Positions 50,154 through 58,809 of a stretch of 64,000 nucleotides of DNA are shown here, in pieces. The translations under genes were made by a program, and so were the position numbers. This stretch comes from a bacterium. GTDB lineage: Bacteria > Cyanobacteriota > Vampirovibrionia > Gastranaerophilales > Gastranaerophilaceae. Location of the stretch: NCBI GenBank assembly GCA_017541465.1, contig JAFXYZ010000009.1, forward strand, positions 48,157-112,156. The letters are read 5' to 3'. Below the pieces are notes generated by a model, which made no database searches, was not told where the DNA came from, and saw nothing but the letters and a program-made list of their open reading frames with translations. The stretch's first letter is position 1. Each line of letters starts with the position of its first letter.

Positions 50154-51956
50154 ATGAAATATATTGAAAATGTCAGAAATTTTTGCATAATAGCACATAT
50201 CGACCACGGCAAATCAACTCTTGCCGACAGACTGCTTGAAAAAACAGGCACGATAGCGCAAAGGGATATGCAGGACCAGCTCCTCGACAGTATGGATATT
50301 GAGCGCGAAAGAGGAATTACCATTAAACTCAATGCCGCAAGAATGAGCTATACCGCACAGGACGGCAGGGATTATACACTGAACCTTATTGATACTCCTG
50401 GGCATGTCGATTTTTCTTATGAAGTTTCGAGGTCTTTAGCAGCCTGTGAGGGTGCGCTTTTAATTGTCGATGCAACTCAGGGGGTTGAAGCGCAGACACT
50501 TTCAAATGTTTATATGGCGATTGAGCAGAACCTCGAAATTATACCTGTTATCAACAAAATTGACCTTCCCTCTGCCGATGTCGAGAGGGTTAAACAGGAA
50601 ATTGAGGAAATTTTGGGCATTGATGCCTCGGTTGCGATCCCTGTCAGCGCAAAAGAGGGAACGGGAATAGAAGATGTTCTCGAAGCCATTGTAAAATATG
50701 TTCCCCCTCCGGTTGATACCTCGGATAAGCCTTTGAGGGCACTTGTTTTCGATAGTGTTTATGACCAGTATTTAGGTACTCTATGTTTTTGTAAGGTGGT
50801 GGACGGACACGTTAAAATCGGGGATAAAATCAGGTTTATGGCATCGGGGAAAGAGTTTGAAATAGTCGAGCTCGGCTATCTTAACCCAAAAAGAGTTCCC
50901 GTAAAACGTTTAAATACAGGCGATGTAGGTTATATCGGCTGTTCTATCAAAGAAGTTTCCAGGTTTGTAGGTGATACCGTTACCTTATCTGAAAACGGCG
51001 CGGAAGAACCGCTTGAAGGCTACAAAGAAGCACTGCCTATGGTGTTTTCGGGGATGTACCCCGTTGATAACGACCAGTATCAGGACTTAAAAGAGGCGCT
51101 TGAAAGGTTAAAGCTGAATGATTCCAGTATTACTTTTGAGCCCGAAACCTCATCAGCTCTAGGATTTGGGTTTAGGTGCGGTTTTTTGGGCATGCTCCAC
51201 ATGGAAATTGCGCAGGAGCGGTTAGAGAGAGAATATAATCTTTCGCTCGTTACAACCGCGCCAAGTGTTATTTATAAGGTGCATAAGACAAACGGCGAGG
51301 TTGTGGATATTGATAACCCTGCAAATTTGCCCGATGCACAGTACAGAGAATACATTGAAGAGCCTTATGTCAGAGTAAACATAATCACTCCGAACACCTA
51401 TGTCGGTTCCTTAATGGAGCTGGCGCAGGATAAGAGGGGTATTTTCAAGAATATGGCTTATATTGACAAGGTCAGGGTTAATCTTGAATATGTAATTCCC
51501 CTGAGCGAGGTTATTACGGACTTTTACGACCAGTTAAAATCAAGGTCAAAAGGATATGCAAGTCTTGATTATGAATTTTGCGATTACAGGCGCTCAAACC
51601 TTGTCAAACTCGATATTATGCTCGCAGGCGAAGTCGTAGATGCTCTGAGCGCTATCGTTCATACGGATTCCGCGTTTTATGTCGGGCAAAAACTAACGGC
51701 AAAATTAAAGGATATTATTCCCCGCCAGCTCTTTGAAGTGCCTATTCAGGCGGCAGTCGGAGGAAGAATTATTGCAAGAACGAACATAAAAGCGATGAGA
51801 AAAAACGTTCTTGATAAGTGCTACGGCGGTGATATTACAAGAAAAAGAAAACTTCTCGAAAAGCAAAAACGCGGTAAGAAGAGAATGAAATCGGTCGGCA
51901 GGGTTGAAGTGCCGCAGGAAGCCTTTATGGCAGTTTTGAGTCTTAATGATGATTAA
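50154..51956 (+). CDS. lepA: Elongation factor 4 (LepA)
   Basis: 600 residues, full length. GTPase G1 [10 protein letters not shown]3 [15 protein letters not shown]4 NKIDLP, then EF-G-like domains and the LepA-specific C-terminal domain ([43 protein letters not shown]). It acts on translating or stalled ribosomes at the membrane. It is first of a lepA-glgC-thioredoxin group. Confidence 0.97.
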   Translation: MKYIENVRNFCIIAHIDHGKSTLADRLLEKTGTIAQRDMQDQLLDSMDIERERGITIKLNAARMSYTAQDGRDYTLNLIDTPGHVDFSYEVSRSLAACEGALLIVDATQGVEAQTLSNVYMAIEQNLEIIPVINKIDLPSADVERVKQEIEEILGIDASVAIPVSAKEGTGIEDVLEAIVKYVPPPVDTSDKPLRALVFDSVYDQYLGTLCFCKVVDGHVKIGDKIRFMASGKEFEIVELGYLNPKRVPVKRLNTGDVGYIGCSIKEVSRFVGDTVTLSENGAEEPLEGYKEALPMVFSGMYPVDNDQYQDLKEALERLKLNDSSITFEPETSSALGFGFRCGFLGMLHMEIAQERLEREYNLSLVTTAPSVIYKVHKTNGEVVDIDNPANLPDAQYREYIEEPYVRVNIITPNTYVGSLMELAQDKRGIFKNMAYIDKVRVNLEYVIPLSEVITDFYDQLKSRSKGYASLDYEFCDYRRSNLVKLDIMLAGEVVDALSAIVHTDSAFYVGQKLTAKLKDIIPRQLFEVPIQAAVGGRIIARTNIKAMRKNVLDKCYGGDITRKRKLLEKQKRGKKRMKSVGRVEVPQEAFMAVLSLNDD

Positions 51957-51978
51957 TTATTAAAAATAAGGGGTTAAA

Positions 51979-53196
51979 ATGGCAGGCAGTAAAGCATTGG
52001 TTATGATTTTGGCAGGCGGTGAAGGCAGAAGACTATTGCCTTTAACCAGAGACAGGGCAAAACCGGCCGTTCCGTTCGGCGGAAGGTACAGAATTATTGA
52101 CTTTGTAATCAATAATTTTATCAACTCGGGATTTTATAAAATAAAGATTTTAACACAGTATAAATCGGACTCTCTCAACTACCATATTTCAAGAGGGTGG
52201 CCGATGTCCCCGATTTTGGGACAATATATCGACCTTGTACCCGCCCAGATGAGAATTGACGGGCACTGGTATAAGGGAACGGCTGACGCGGTTTTCCAGA
52301 ATTTAACCCACATTTATGATGAGCCAACGGACCAGGTTTGTGTCTTTGGGGGCGACCATATTTATATTATGGACGTTGAGCAGATGTACGATTACCACCT
52401 CGAAAAAGGCGCAGACTTAACCATTTCGGCTATTCCTGTTCCGAAAGACCAGGCGAGAGAGTATGGTGTTATTGAGGTTGATAAGGACGGCAAATTACTG
52501 GGCTTTGAAGAAAAACCCGAAAACCCCAAGACTATGCCAAATAACCCCGATATGTGCCTTGTTTCTATGGGAAATTATATTTTTGAACGTCAGGTGCTGA
52601 TTGATGAAGTTACAAAAGATTCAACAGACGAAAATTCAAAGCACGATTTCGGAAAGAATATTATCCCGAATATGCTGAAAGACGGCAAAAAGGTTTATAT
52701 TTACGATTTTGCGCAGAATAAATGCCTTGAAAACAACTACTGGCGTGATGTCGGAACAATAGACAGTTACTGGCAGGCAAATATGGACCTGCTCGAATAT
52801 ATCCCCGAACTCAATTTGTATTCGACAAAATGGCCGCTGAGAACGTTTAACTATAACTATCCTCCTGCAAAGTTTATCTGGGAGGAGGGCGACAGAATAG
52901 GTATGGCAACGAACTCACTGGTATCCGAGGGCTGTATTATTTCGGGCGGAAGCATTTCAAAGTGCGTACTCTCGCCAAAAGTAAGAATTAACAGTTTTTC
53001 AAATGTTGTCAGATCGATTTTGATGGAAAACGTCAATGTCGGAAGATACTGCGACATAAGAAACGCCATTATTGACAAGAATGTTGACATTCCGCCTTAT
53101 ACCCAAATCGGGCTGAACAGGGAAGATGACCTCGCAAGAGGGTTTGTAGTCTCTGAAGGCGGGGTTGTTGTTGTACCAAAAGGAGCAAAACTATGA
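51979..53196 (+). CDS. glgC: Glucose-1-phosphate adenylyltransferase
   Basis: 405 residues. Makes ADP-glucose for glycogen. Nucleotidyltransferase motif LAGGEGRRLLPLTRDRAKPA, substrate motifs WYKGTADAVFQN and FGGDHIYIMDV, GFEEKPENP, and a C-terminal left-handed beta-helix (about 290-400). It starts 22 bases after lepA and overlaps the following thioredoxin-like gene by 4 bases (ATGA). Other glycogen genes are not adjacent. Confidence 0.95.
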   Translation: MAGSKALVMILAGGEGRRLLPLTRDRAKPAVPFGGRYRIIDFVINNFINSGFYKIKILTQYKSDSLNYHISRGWPMSPILGQYIDLVPAQMRIDGHWYKGTADAVFQNLTHIYDEPTDQVCVFGGDHIYIMDVEQMYDYHLEKGADLTISAIPVPKDQAREYGVIEVDKDGKLLGFEEKPENPKTMPNNPDMCLVSMGNYIFERQVLIDEVTKDSTDENSKHDFGKNIIPNMLKDGKKVYIYDFAQNKCLENNYWRDVGTIDSYWQANMDLLEYIPELNLYSTKWPLRTFNYNYPPAKFIWEEGDRIGMATNSLVSEGCIISGGSISKCVLSPKVRINSFSNVVRSILMENVNVGRYCDIRNAIIDKNVDIPPYTQIGLNREDDLARGFVVSEGGVVVVPKGAKL

Positions 53197-53669
53197 GAAA
53201 GACAGTCATTTTAATAATTTTATCAGTTTTTATAGCATCACTGGGCGGGTATTTTGCCTATGCAAAATTTGCGGGGGCTAAAAAACCAACAAAACCATCA
53301 GAGTATCATATAGGTATTTCAATGGACTCGGCGCTTCAGACACCCGACAGACCTATTCTGGCGATGTTTTATGCCGACTGGTGTACTTACTGTTTAAGAT
53401 TTATGCCGACAATGAAGAAGCTATCAGAGGAATATGCCGACAAATATAACTTTGTTATGATAGACGCAGAATCAGCGGATAATCTTGACCTCGTCAAACA
53501 GTACAGAATAAGCGGTTTCCCGTCATTGTTTATTATTGATGCCGAAATCGATAACCAGGTTTCACTTCCTATCTCGAGTTATCAAAGCATAGAATATATG
53601 AGAGAGGATATGGACAGGTATCTGAGGGTTAAAAAGCTCATGACATGTGAAAAACCGAAGGAAGAATAA
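53193..53669 (+). CDS. Membrane-anchored thioredoxin-like protein
   Basis: 158 residues. N-terminal transmembrane anchor (about 4-23), then a thioredoxin fold in the periplasm with WCTYC (C64 and C67) after LAMFYAD and the cis-proline in GFPSLFI. Likely a disulfide reductase/oxidase for exported proteins, resembling TxlA/HCF164 or CcmG types. It overlaps glgC by 4 bases, a curious pairing since the functions are not obviously linked. Confidence 0.85.
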   Translation: MRKTVILIILSVFIASLGGYFAYAKFAGAKKPTKPSEYHIGISMDSALQTPDRPILAMFYADWCTYCLRFMPTMKKLSEEYADKYNFVMIDAESADNLDLVKQYRISGFPSLFIIDAEIDNQVSLPISSYQSIEYMREDMDRYLRVKKLMTCEKPKEE

Positions 53670-53770
53670 TCGGTATGTAAAACGACACACCTTACTGTTT
53701 TACTGTAAAAAATTGACAGTTTAGTGTAAAATATTAAATATAAAAAAATTATGAAAAGGGGATAGTGAGC

Positions 53771-54307
53771 ATGGAAACTATGGACAGAGTTGAGTTGGTT
53801 AAGAGCAAAATTCGTGCGATAAAAGATTTTCCGAAGGAAGGAATTATTTTTCGCGACATCACAACCGCAATAAAAGACAAAGATGCGTTCAAGTGTATGA
53901 TAGATTTCTTAACCGAAAAATTCAAAAATAAAGGTATTGACTATATCGCGGTTGTTGAGTCAAGAGGGTTTGTCTTCGGCTCGGCGCTTGCCTATAACAT
54001 CGGCGCAGGCTGTATCTTAGTCAGAAAGCCCGGAAAACTCCCCGCAGAAACAATAAGCGAAGAGTATTCACTCGAATACGGAACGGACAAGCTCGAAATT
54101 CACAAAGACTCTATCGAAAAAGGGAAAAACGTATTAATCATAGATGACCTTCTTGCAACGGGCGGAACGGTCGGCGCGGTCTGCAACCTTGTTAAAAAAG
54201 CAGGCGGAAACATCAGCGCCTTGGCATTTATCATTGAATTAACGGACTTAAACGGCAGACAAAGACTTCCCAAAGACGTCGAAATCGTTTCAATGGTTCA
54301 ATATTAA
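53771..54307 (+). CDS. apt: Adenine phosphoribosyltransferase
   Basis: 178 residues. Purine salvage: adenine + PRPP to AMP. FPKEGIIFRDIT, the VVESRGFVFG motif, VRKPGKLPAE and the PRPP loop VLIIDDLLATGGT are intact. ATG 53771 is preferred because AAGGGG is 9 bases upstream; a GTG two codons earlier is too close. TTGACA at 53713-53718 is a probable -35. flhB follows 34 bases later, possibly in the same transcript. Confidence 0.95.
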   Translation: METMDRVELVKSKIRAIKDFPKEGIIFRDITTAIKDKDAFKCMIDFLTEKFKNKGIDYIAVVESRGFVFGSALAYNIGAGCILVRKPGKLPAETISEEYSLEYGTDKLEIHKDSIEKGKNVLIIDDLLATGGTVGAVCNLVKKAGGNISALAFIIELTDLNGRQRLPKDVEIVSMVQY

Positions 54308-54341
54308 TCCTCGCAGGAAAAATAAATCGGGATAAAGCTCA

Positions 54342-55409
54342 ATGGGAGATGAAGATAAGCAGTTTGAGGCGACTCAGCAAAAACTGCAAAAAGCAAGAAA
54401 GGAAGGTCAGGTAGTTAAGTCGAAGGACTTTTCTACCGCACTTGCCCTGCTTGTTATGTTCACAATTATCGTCAAGCTCTCCCCGTTCATCTGGCACCAT
54501 ATCACTGCGCTGTTTGTTTTGTTGTACGAACAAATACCAAACCGGCATATCCAGGATATGGGAATAGCACATCTTTTGTTTCAGACCTCGATTCACTCTC
54601 TTTTGATTATCGGTCCTATCCTTATTATGGCAAGTTTTATAGCAATTATGGGCGATTTAATCCAAATCGGTCCTCTCGTTACAACAAAACCGTTAGAGCC
54701 AAAACTCGATAAACTCAACCCGACAAAGTATTTCAAGAACCTGATGTCCCCAAAAACACTGTTTGAACTTGTTAAAAACATAGTTAAAGTCGTACTTCTC
54801 GGGTATATCGGCTGGATAGTATATTCCCAGCACCTTCCCGCCATTCTTGCGCTTTCCTCTATCGACAACAGCTTTGCGATTATGATGAGGTTCGGTGAGC
54901 TCGTTATCGACTTTATTTATAAGGCAGGTATTGCGTTTCTGATTATCGCGGCTGCGGACTACGGTGTTGTTAAATGGAAGTTTTTGCAGGACCAGAAGAT
55001 GTCTTTTAAAGAGATAAAAGACGAATACAAAAACTCTGAAGGCGATCCCCACGTCAAGGCGGCACTTAGGCAAAAGCGCCAGCAGTTATTGAGAAAAAGT
55101 ATGATGGATGCCGTTCCGACCGCCGATTTTGTTGTATCTAACCCTACTCATATCGCCTGCGCCATAAAATATGATGCTGAAAAAATGGAATCACCAAAAC
55201 TTCTTGCAAAAGGTACAGAACTTTTCGCTAAACAAATTATCGAAATAGCGAAATACCACGGCATTCCCGTAATCGAAAACCCGCCTGTCGCAAGAGCAGT
55301 GTTCAGAATGGTTGAAGTAAACTCCTATATCCCCCCTGAGCTCTATAAAGCAATAGCTGAAATCCTTATTTTTGTTTACGGGCTCAAAAAACAGAAAACA
55401 CAAAGTTAA
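54342..55409 (+). CDS. flhB: FlhB/SctU-family type III export switch protein
   Basis: 355 residues. Start DKQFEATQQKLQKARKEGQVVKS is the FlhB entry; four transmembrane helices (about 31-60, 78-110, 145-165, 186-210); then a cytoplasmic domain with the self-cleavage motif NPTH (267-270). In flagellar and virulence-type secretion this protein switches export specificity with FliK. It alone cannot say whether a flagellum or an injectisome is meant, and no other structural genes of either are in the window. Next gene downstream is a FliA-like sigma factor. Confidence 0.93.
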   Translation: MGDEDKQFEATQQKLQKARKEGQVVKSKDFSTALALLVMFTIIVKLSPFIWHHITALFVLLYEQIPNRHIQDMGIAHLLFQTSIHSLLIIGPILIMASFIAIMGDLIQIGPLVTTKPLEPKLDKLNPTKYFKNLMSPKTLFELVKNIVKVVLLGYIGWIVYSQHLPAILALSSIDNSFAIMMRFGELVIDFIYKAGIAFLIIAAADYGVVKWKFLQDQKMSFKEIKDEYKNSEGDPHVKAALRQKRQQLLRKSMMDAVPTADFVVSNPTHIACAIKYDAEKMESPKLLAKGTELFAKQIIEIAKYHGIPVIENPPVARAVFRMVEVNSYIPPELYKAIAEILIFVYGLKKQKTQS

Positions 55410-55452
55410 TTTCATAATATCAGGTTAATAAACCTATTCATATTGTCGGGTT

Positions 55453-55575
55453 AGTTGTCTTGAAATTCGTTTTCGCTCAAGCAGTCGTCCTTTTTGGAAC
55501 TTCGTCCGCATCGGACTTTTGCTTTCGCTTACCGGACTGCGTCCGTCCCGAATTTCGCAAACCCGACCTACAGTA
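55453..55575. repeat. Mosaic intergenic repeat, inverted copy
   Basis: The flhB-sigma gap (55410-55662) contains TTGTCTTGAAATTCG, CTTCGTCCGCATCGGACTTT and CCGGACTGCGTCCGTCCCGAA. Read on the minus strand these match the GGACGGACG and CAAGACAAC phrases of the copies at 29820-30058 and 41829-41990. A short hairpin GTCCGCATCGGAC is embedded. Confidence 0.65.
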
Positions 55576-55662
55576 TTTAGGCGAAATTTTCCGATTTTTA
55601 TCAATCAGGTTTGCGAAAAGATGAAAAAAGTAGTAGAATAAAAATTATTGTAGTTTAGTTCA

Positions 55663-56334
55663 GTGGTTAAAGTGCACGCAAAAATCAAAGATTATATTGA
55701 AATAATTGAGAAGGTTGCTAAAGTCGAGCACAAACGTATTCCGGCGCACATGGTCGATTACGAAGAGCTCGTCAGCATCGGTATTATTGCAATTCAGACT
55801 ATGATTCAGGACAAATCAGAAGAAGAGTTGCAAAGATACAATTCTGCCTATATTGCAACCGCAGTCCGCTGGGCTATCAGAAACGAACTAAGAAACCGCT
55901 ATAAATGGTACTCTCTGAAGCATACAAACGTCGAAGGCTCGTCTGATGCAGACGGAGTGGATGGAGAACAACAACAAGAGGGAATTTCCCCGAATAAAGT
56001 CAGAGAAGCCATCTACGAAACTATTTTGTCAATAGACAGTCTCGCAGCAGCCGCCTCTGACAACGATTCGCCGTTTGATTTTATTAAAGATCCTTCCGCA
56101 CTGCCTGATGAGAGAGCCGAAATCGCTGAACTCGGAAAAGTAATAAGAGAGGCAATCGCTACACTGCCCCAAAAGGACAGAACTATTGTGGAATACAGGT
56201 TCTACAGAAATATGCAGGTAAAAGAAATCGCCGAACGTGTCGGACTTTCCTCTTCAAGAATAACAAGAATAGTCCAGGCATCTCTGAACTACGTCAGAGA
56301 ATACCTCAAAAAACGCGACCATTATGAATATTAA
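55663..56334 (+). CDS. RNA polymerase sigma factor, FliA-like
   Basis: 223 residues. Sigma-70 family without region 1: region 2 (YEELVSIGIIAIQTMI, YIATAVRWAIRNELRNR), region 3 (KVREAIYETI) and region 4 (LPQKDRTIVEYRFYRNMQVKEIAERVGLSSSRITRI, a clear helix-turn-helix). Size and domain content match FliA/sigma-28 or the sporulation-type group. The nearness to flhB supports a role in expressing export or motility genes. It begins with GTG 55663 and has no clear ribosome binding site; a second in-frame GTG is 3 codons further. Confidence 0.82.
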   Translation: MVKVHAKIKDYIEIIEKVAKVEHKRIPAHMVDYEELVSIGIIAIQTMIQDKSEEELQRYNSAYIATAVRWAIRNELRNRYKWYSLKHTNVEGSSDADGVDGEQQQEGISPNKVREAIYETILSIDSLAAAASDNDSPFDFIKDPSALPDERAEIAELGKVIREAIATLPQKDRTIVEYRFYRNMQVKEIAERVGLSSSRITRIVQASLNYVREYLKKRDHYEY

Positions 56335-56357
56335 TATATTGCACTAAGTATAATTCA

Positions 56358-56540
56358 TCCTAGGACTTATTGCGTTCGCAATTCCATCCGTCCACAATTT
56401 CGCTGTCTTGGATTTTGCTCCACAAAAAACTGTATTCGCTGCGCTGTCGCTCATTAGTTTTTTTGCTACTTCGGGTCTCCATTCGCTACGCTCATATTCG
56501 CCCTACGCAAAAAAAAAGGAGATTTGAAAAAATCTCCCGG
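56358..56540. repeat. Repeat-rich intergenic region before the histidine kinase
   Basis: The 426-base gap 56335-56760 has no credible gene. It starts with repeat phrases (CCATCCGTCCACAATTTCGC, then TGTCTTGGATTTTGC), CGCTGCGCTGTCGCTCATTAG and CCATTCGCTACGCTCATATTCG, and a small hairpin GGAGATTTGAAAAAATCTCC at about 56519-56538. A run of 4-base units (GTAA, then GTAT) lies at 56563-56593. The remainder is AT-rich promoter DNA. Confidence 0.65.
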
Positions 56541-56745
56541 AATCTGTTGTAATTCCTCGCGTGTAAGTAAAGGTAAGTAAGTATGTATGTATGATTTGAT
56601 AAAAAATTTACGTGTTTAAAAAGTCCTTAATCGTGTTTATATAATTAACAACCTCTATTTTTATAAAAAAAATCTTTTCAAAAATATTGCCGCCCCCGGA
56701 TAGCATGTTAAAATAATGTAACAAAATTCCTATCCCTTTTATTAT

Positions 56746-56754
56746 TGCTACAAT
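56746..56754 (+). promoter_or_regulatory. Extended -10 for leaderless histidine kinase gene
   Basis: TGCTACAAT is an extended -10; the ATG at 56761 is 7 bases past it. No ribosome binding site lies before the ATG. Confidence 0.5.
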
Positions 56755-56760
56755 ATAATT

Positions 56761-58440
56761 ATGATTAAGATTTTGGTTGTATCGGACAATAGTGAAAAAG
56801 TTGAATATTTAAGCCGTTTTTTTAAAAAACACTCCTGGGAAAGTGTCGTTTCAGGCAGCGAAAGCGACATCTTTGACAAGCTCAAAAACGGCAGTATCGA
56901 CCTTGTCATTTATGACGGAAGCATTAAATCGCTTGAGCTCAGGACACTTGTTTATAAAACCAAAATTCTCACCGACACCCGTGACATTCGCTCTATATTT
57001 CTTGTCAGCAAAGATTTTGACAACTATGACCTTCTGAAATATGCCAATTCCTTCATAGAAGAGCCGATAAACGAAAATCTTTTCCTCGCAACAATTAAAT
57101 CAGAACTGCTTTTGAGGGAAAATTTAATTGTTTTATCCAAAAACAACGATGATTTAGCCAAAAGTCTTTATCAGTTAAACGTTCTATACAACACCTCAAG
57201 CCAGCTTGCGGGCTCTCTGGATAAGATAAAGCTTATAGATATTATGTCTGAAGGCTTAGACCAGAGCCTGAGCCTGTCACTCTCATACATTCTCGTTATG
57301 AACGAGCCGAACGATATAAGATTAATGATAAAATCACTTTATCCGATTTCGCAGAGGCTTGAAAACTCAATTAAACAAAGTGCGCTTGCTAACTACAACA
57401 ACACCTTTTCAATGAACTTATCCGTTGACGACATTAAGGTTGAAACCACCATAAAAGACCGCTGGGGCGAGTTCGATATGAATGTTTTTTCGTTTGACAG
57501 CCTTTTTGCACCCATATCTATCCAAAACAAATTCTTCGGAGTGATAGAAGTTTTCAGGGAATCAGACTTTTCAACGGATGACACAAAATGCTTTACAACA
57601 CTTGTGAAACAGGTTTCTCTGCCCTTAGAAAGCGCTATTCTTTATGACGAAATAAAAGAGCAGAATGAAAAACTCGAAAAACTTGAAAGAGTAAAATCAA
57701 ACTTCATATCTATAGTTTCTCACGAGCTCAGAACACCAATGACTGTAATAAATTCCTCGCTCGAAATTCTCTTAAAAGGCGGTAACAACAACCCGACCGA
57801 GCAAAAATTTCTCGGACTGGCAAAAAACAATGCCGACAGGCTCTCTGTCATCATCAAAGACCTCTTAGACCTCCAAAAAATGGAGGCAGGGGAAATGGAG
57901 TTTAGGTTTGAACTCACTAACATCAATATTCCTATTGAGCTTGTTAAAAATTCACTCTCGGAGTTTGCAAAAAACCAGAAGGTTGAAATTAATATGAGCC
58001 TTGAAAAGGGGCTTGAGAGTGTTTATATAGACACCAAACGGCTTGAGCAGGTTTTGACGAACCTGATTTCAAACGCAATAAAATTCACCTCTGAAGGCGG
58101 GCAAATCAACGTTACCACCTCAAAAATGACAAAAGAAGATTTTAACAAATTTGAATTTTTTGATAAATTACCCAAAAATCTGTATGATGAATATATCAAA
58201 ATATCCGTTGAAGATAACGGAATAGGGATAGCAAAAGAAAACTGGCATAAGGTCTTTGAACAGTTCAAACAAATCGAAAACTCGCTTACACGAAAAGTCG
58301 GGGGCTCGGGGCTCGGCTTATCAATTGCAAAACAACTGATAGAGCGCCACGAAGGTCTGATTTGGCTTGACAGTGAGCTGGATAAGGGCACAACGTTCTA
58401 TGTTGCCATTCCCGTAAAAACAAAGAAAGATAAGGAATAG
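56761..58440 (+). CDS. Sensor histidine kinase with receiver-like N-terminus and GAF-like domain
   Basis: 559 residues, soluble. N-terminal receiver-like domain (1-120: VVSDNS, DLVIYDGS, but EEP replaces the usual K-P), a GAF-like region (about 150-295), HisKA with H-box FISIVSHELRTPMTVINSS (about 318-335) and HATPase with N-box LISNAIKFTSEGGQ, VEDNGIGIA and GSGLGLSIAKQ. It probably phosphorylates the adjacent single-domain response regulator, whose gene begins 3 bases after the stop. The signal is unknown and presumably cytoplasmic. Confidence 0.92.
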   Translation: MIKILVVSDNSEKVEYLSRFFKKHSWESVVSGSESDIFDKLKNGSIDLVIYDGSIKSLELRTLVYKTKILTDTRDIRSIFLVSKDFDNYDLLKYANSFIEEPINENLFLATIKSELLLRENLIVLSKNNDDLAKSLYQLNVLYNTSSQLAGSLDKIKLIDIMSEGLDQSLSLSLSYILVMNEPNDIRLMIKSLYPISQRLENSIKQSALANYNNTFSMNLSVDDIKVETTIKDRWGEFDMNVFSFDSLFAPISIQNKFFGVIEVFRESDFSTDDTKCFTTLVKQVSLPLESAILYDEIKEQNEKLEKLERVKSNFISIVSHELRTPMTVINSSLEILLKGGNNNPTEQKFLGLAKNNADRLSVIIKDLLDLQKMEAGEMEFRFELTNINIPIELVKNSLSEFAKNQKVEINMSLEKGLESVYIDTKRLEQVLTNLISNAIKFTSEGGQINVTTSKMTKEDFNKFEFFDKLPKNLYDEYIKISVEDNGIGIAKENWHKVFEQFKQIENSLTRKVGGSGLGLSIAKQLIERHEGLIWLDSELDKGTTFYVAIPVKTKKDKE

Positions 58441-58443
58441 AAG

Positions 58444-58806
58444 ATGAAAAAAATTCTCATTGTAGATGATGAACCTGATATAGTTGAAGTTTTGAAGTTT
58501 CCTTTAGAGGCAAACGGATATGAATGTATCTGCGCTTATGACGGCGAAACAGGGCTGAAGAGCGCAAAAGAGCTCATGCCCGACCTGATGATTCTTGATG
58601 TTATGCTTCCGAAAATGAACGGGTTTAAGATAAGCCGTCTTTTAAAATTTGACTCAAAATATAAGGACATTCCGATTTTAATGGTAACAGCGAGGTCTCA
58701 GGAGGAGGATAAACTCATCGGTGAAGAGACAGGGGCGGATGAATACATCACAAAACCTTTTAAGATAGATGAAATTCTGGAAAAAGTTAAAAAGTATCTC
58801 GGGTAA
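58444..58806 (+). CDS. Single-domain response regulator
   Basis: 120 residues, receiver domain only. Acidic pair VDDEPD, phospho-acceptor Asp in LMILDVMLP, the Thr of MVTARS and the Lys of ITKPFK are all present, so it should be phosphorylatable. CheY-like, with no output domain. It lies between the kinase and the PilB/GspE-like gene with spacers of only 3 bases, so it likely signals to a protein, perhaps that ATPase. Confidence 0.93.
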   Translation: MKKILIVDDEPDIVEVLKFPLEANGYECICAYDGETGLKSAKELMPDLMILDVMLPKMNGFKISRLLKFDSKYKDIPILMVTARSQEEDKLIGEETGADEYITKPFKIDEILEKVKKYLG

Positions 58807-58809
58807 AAA

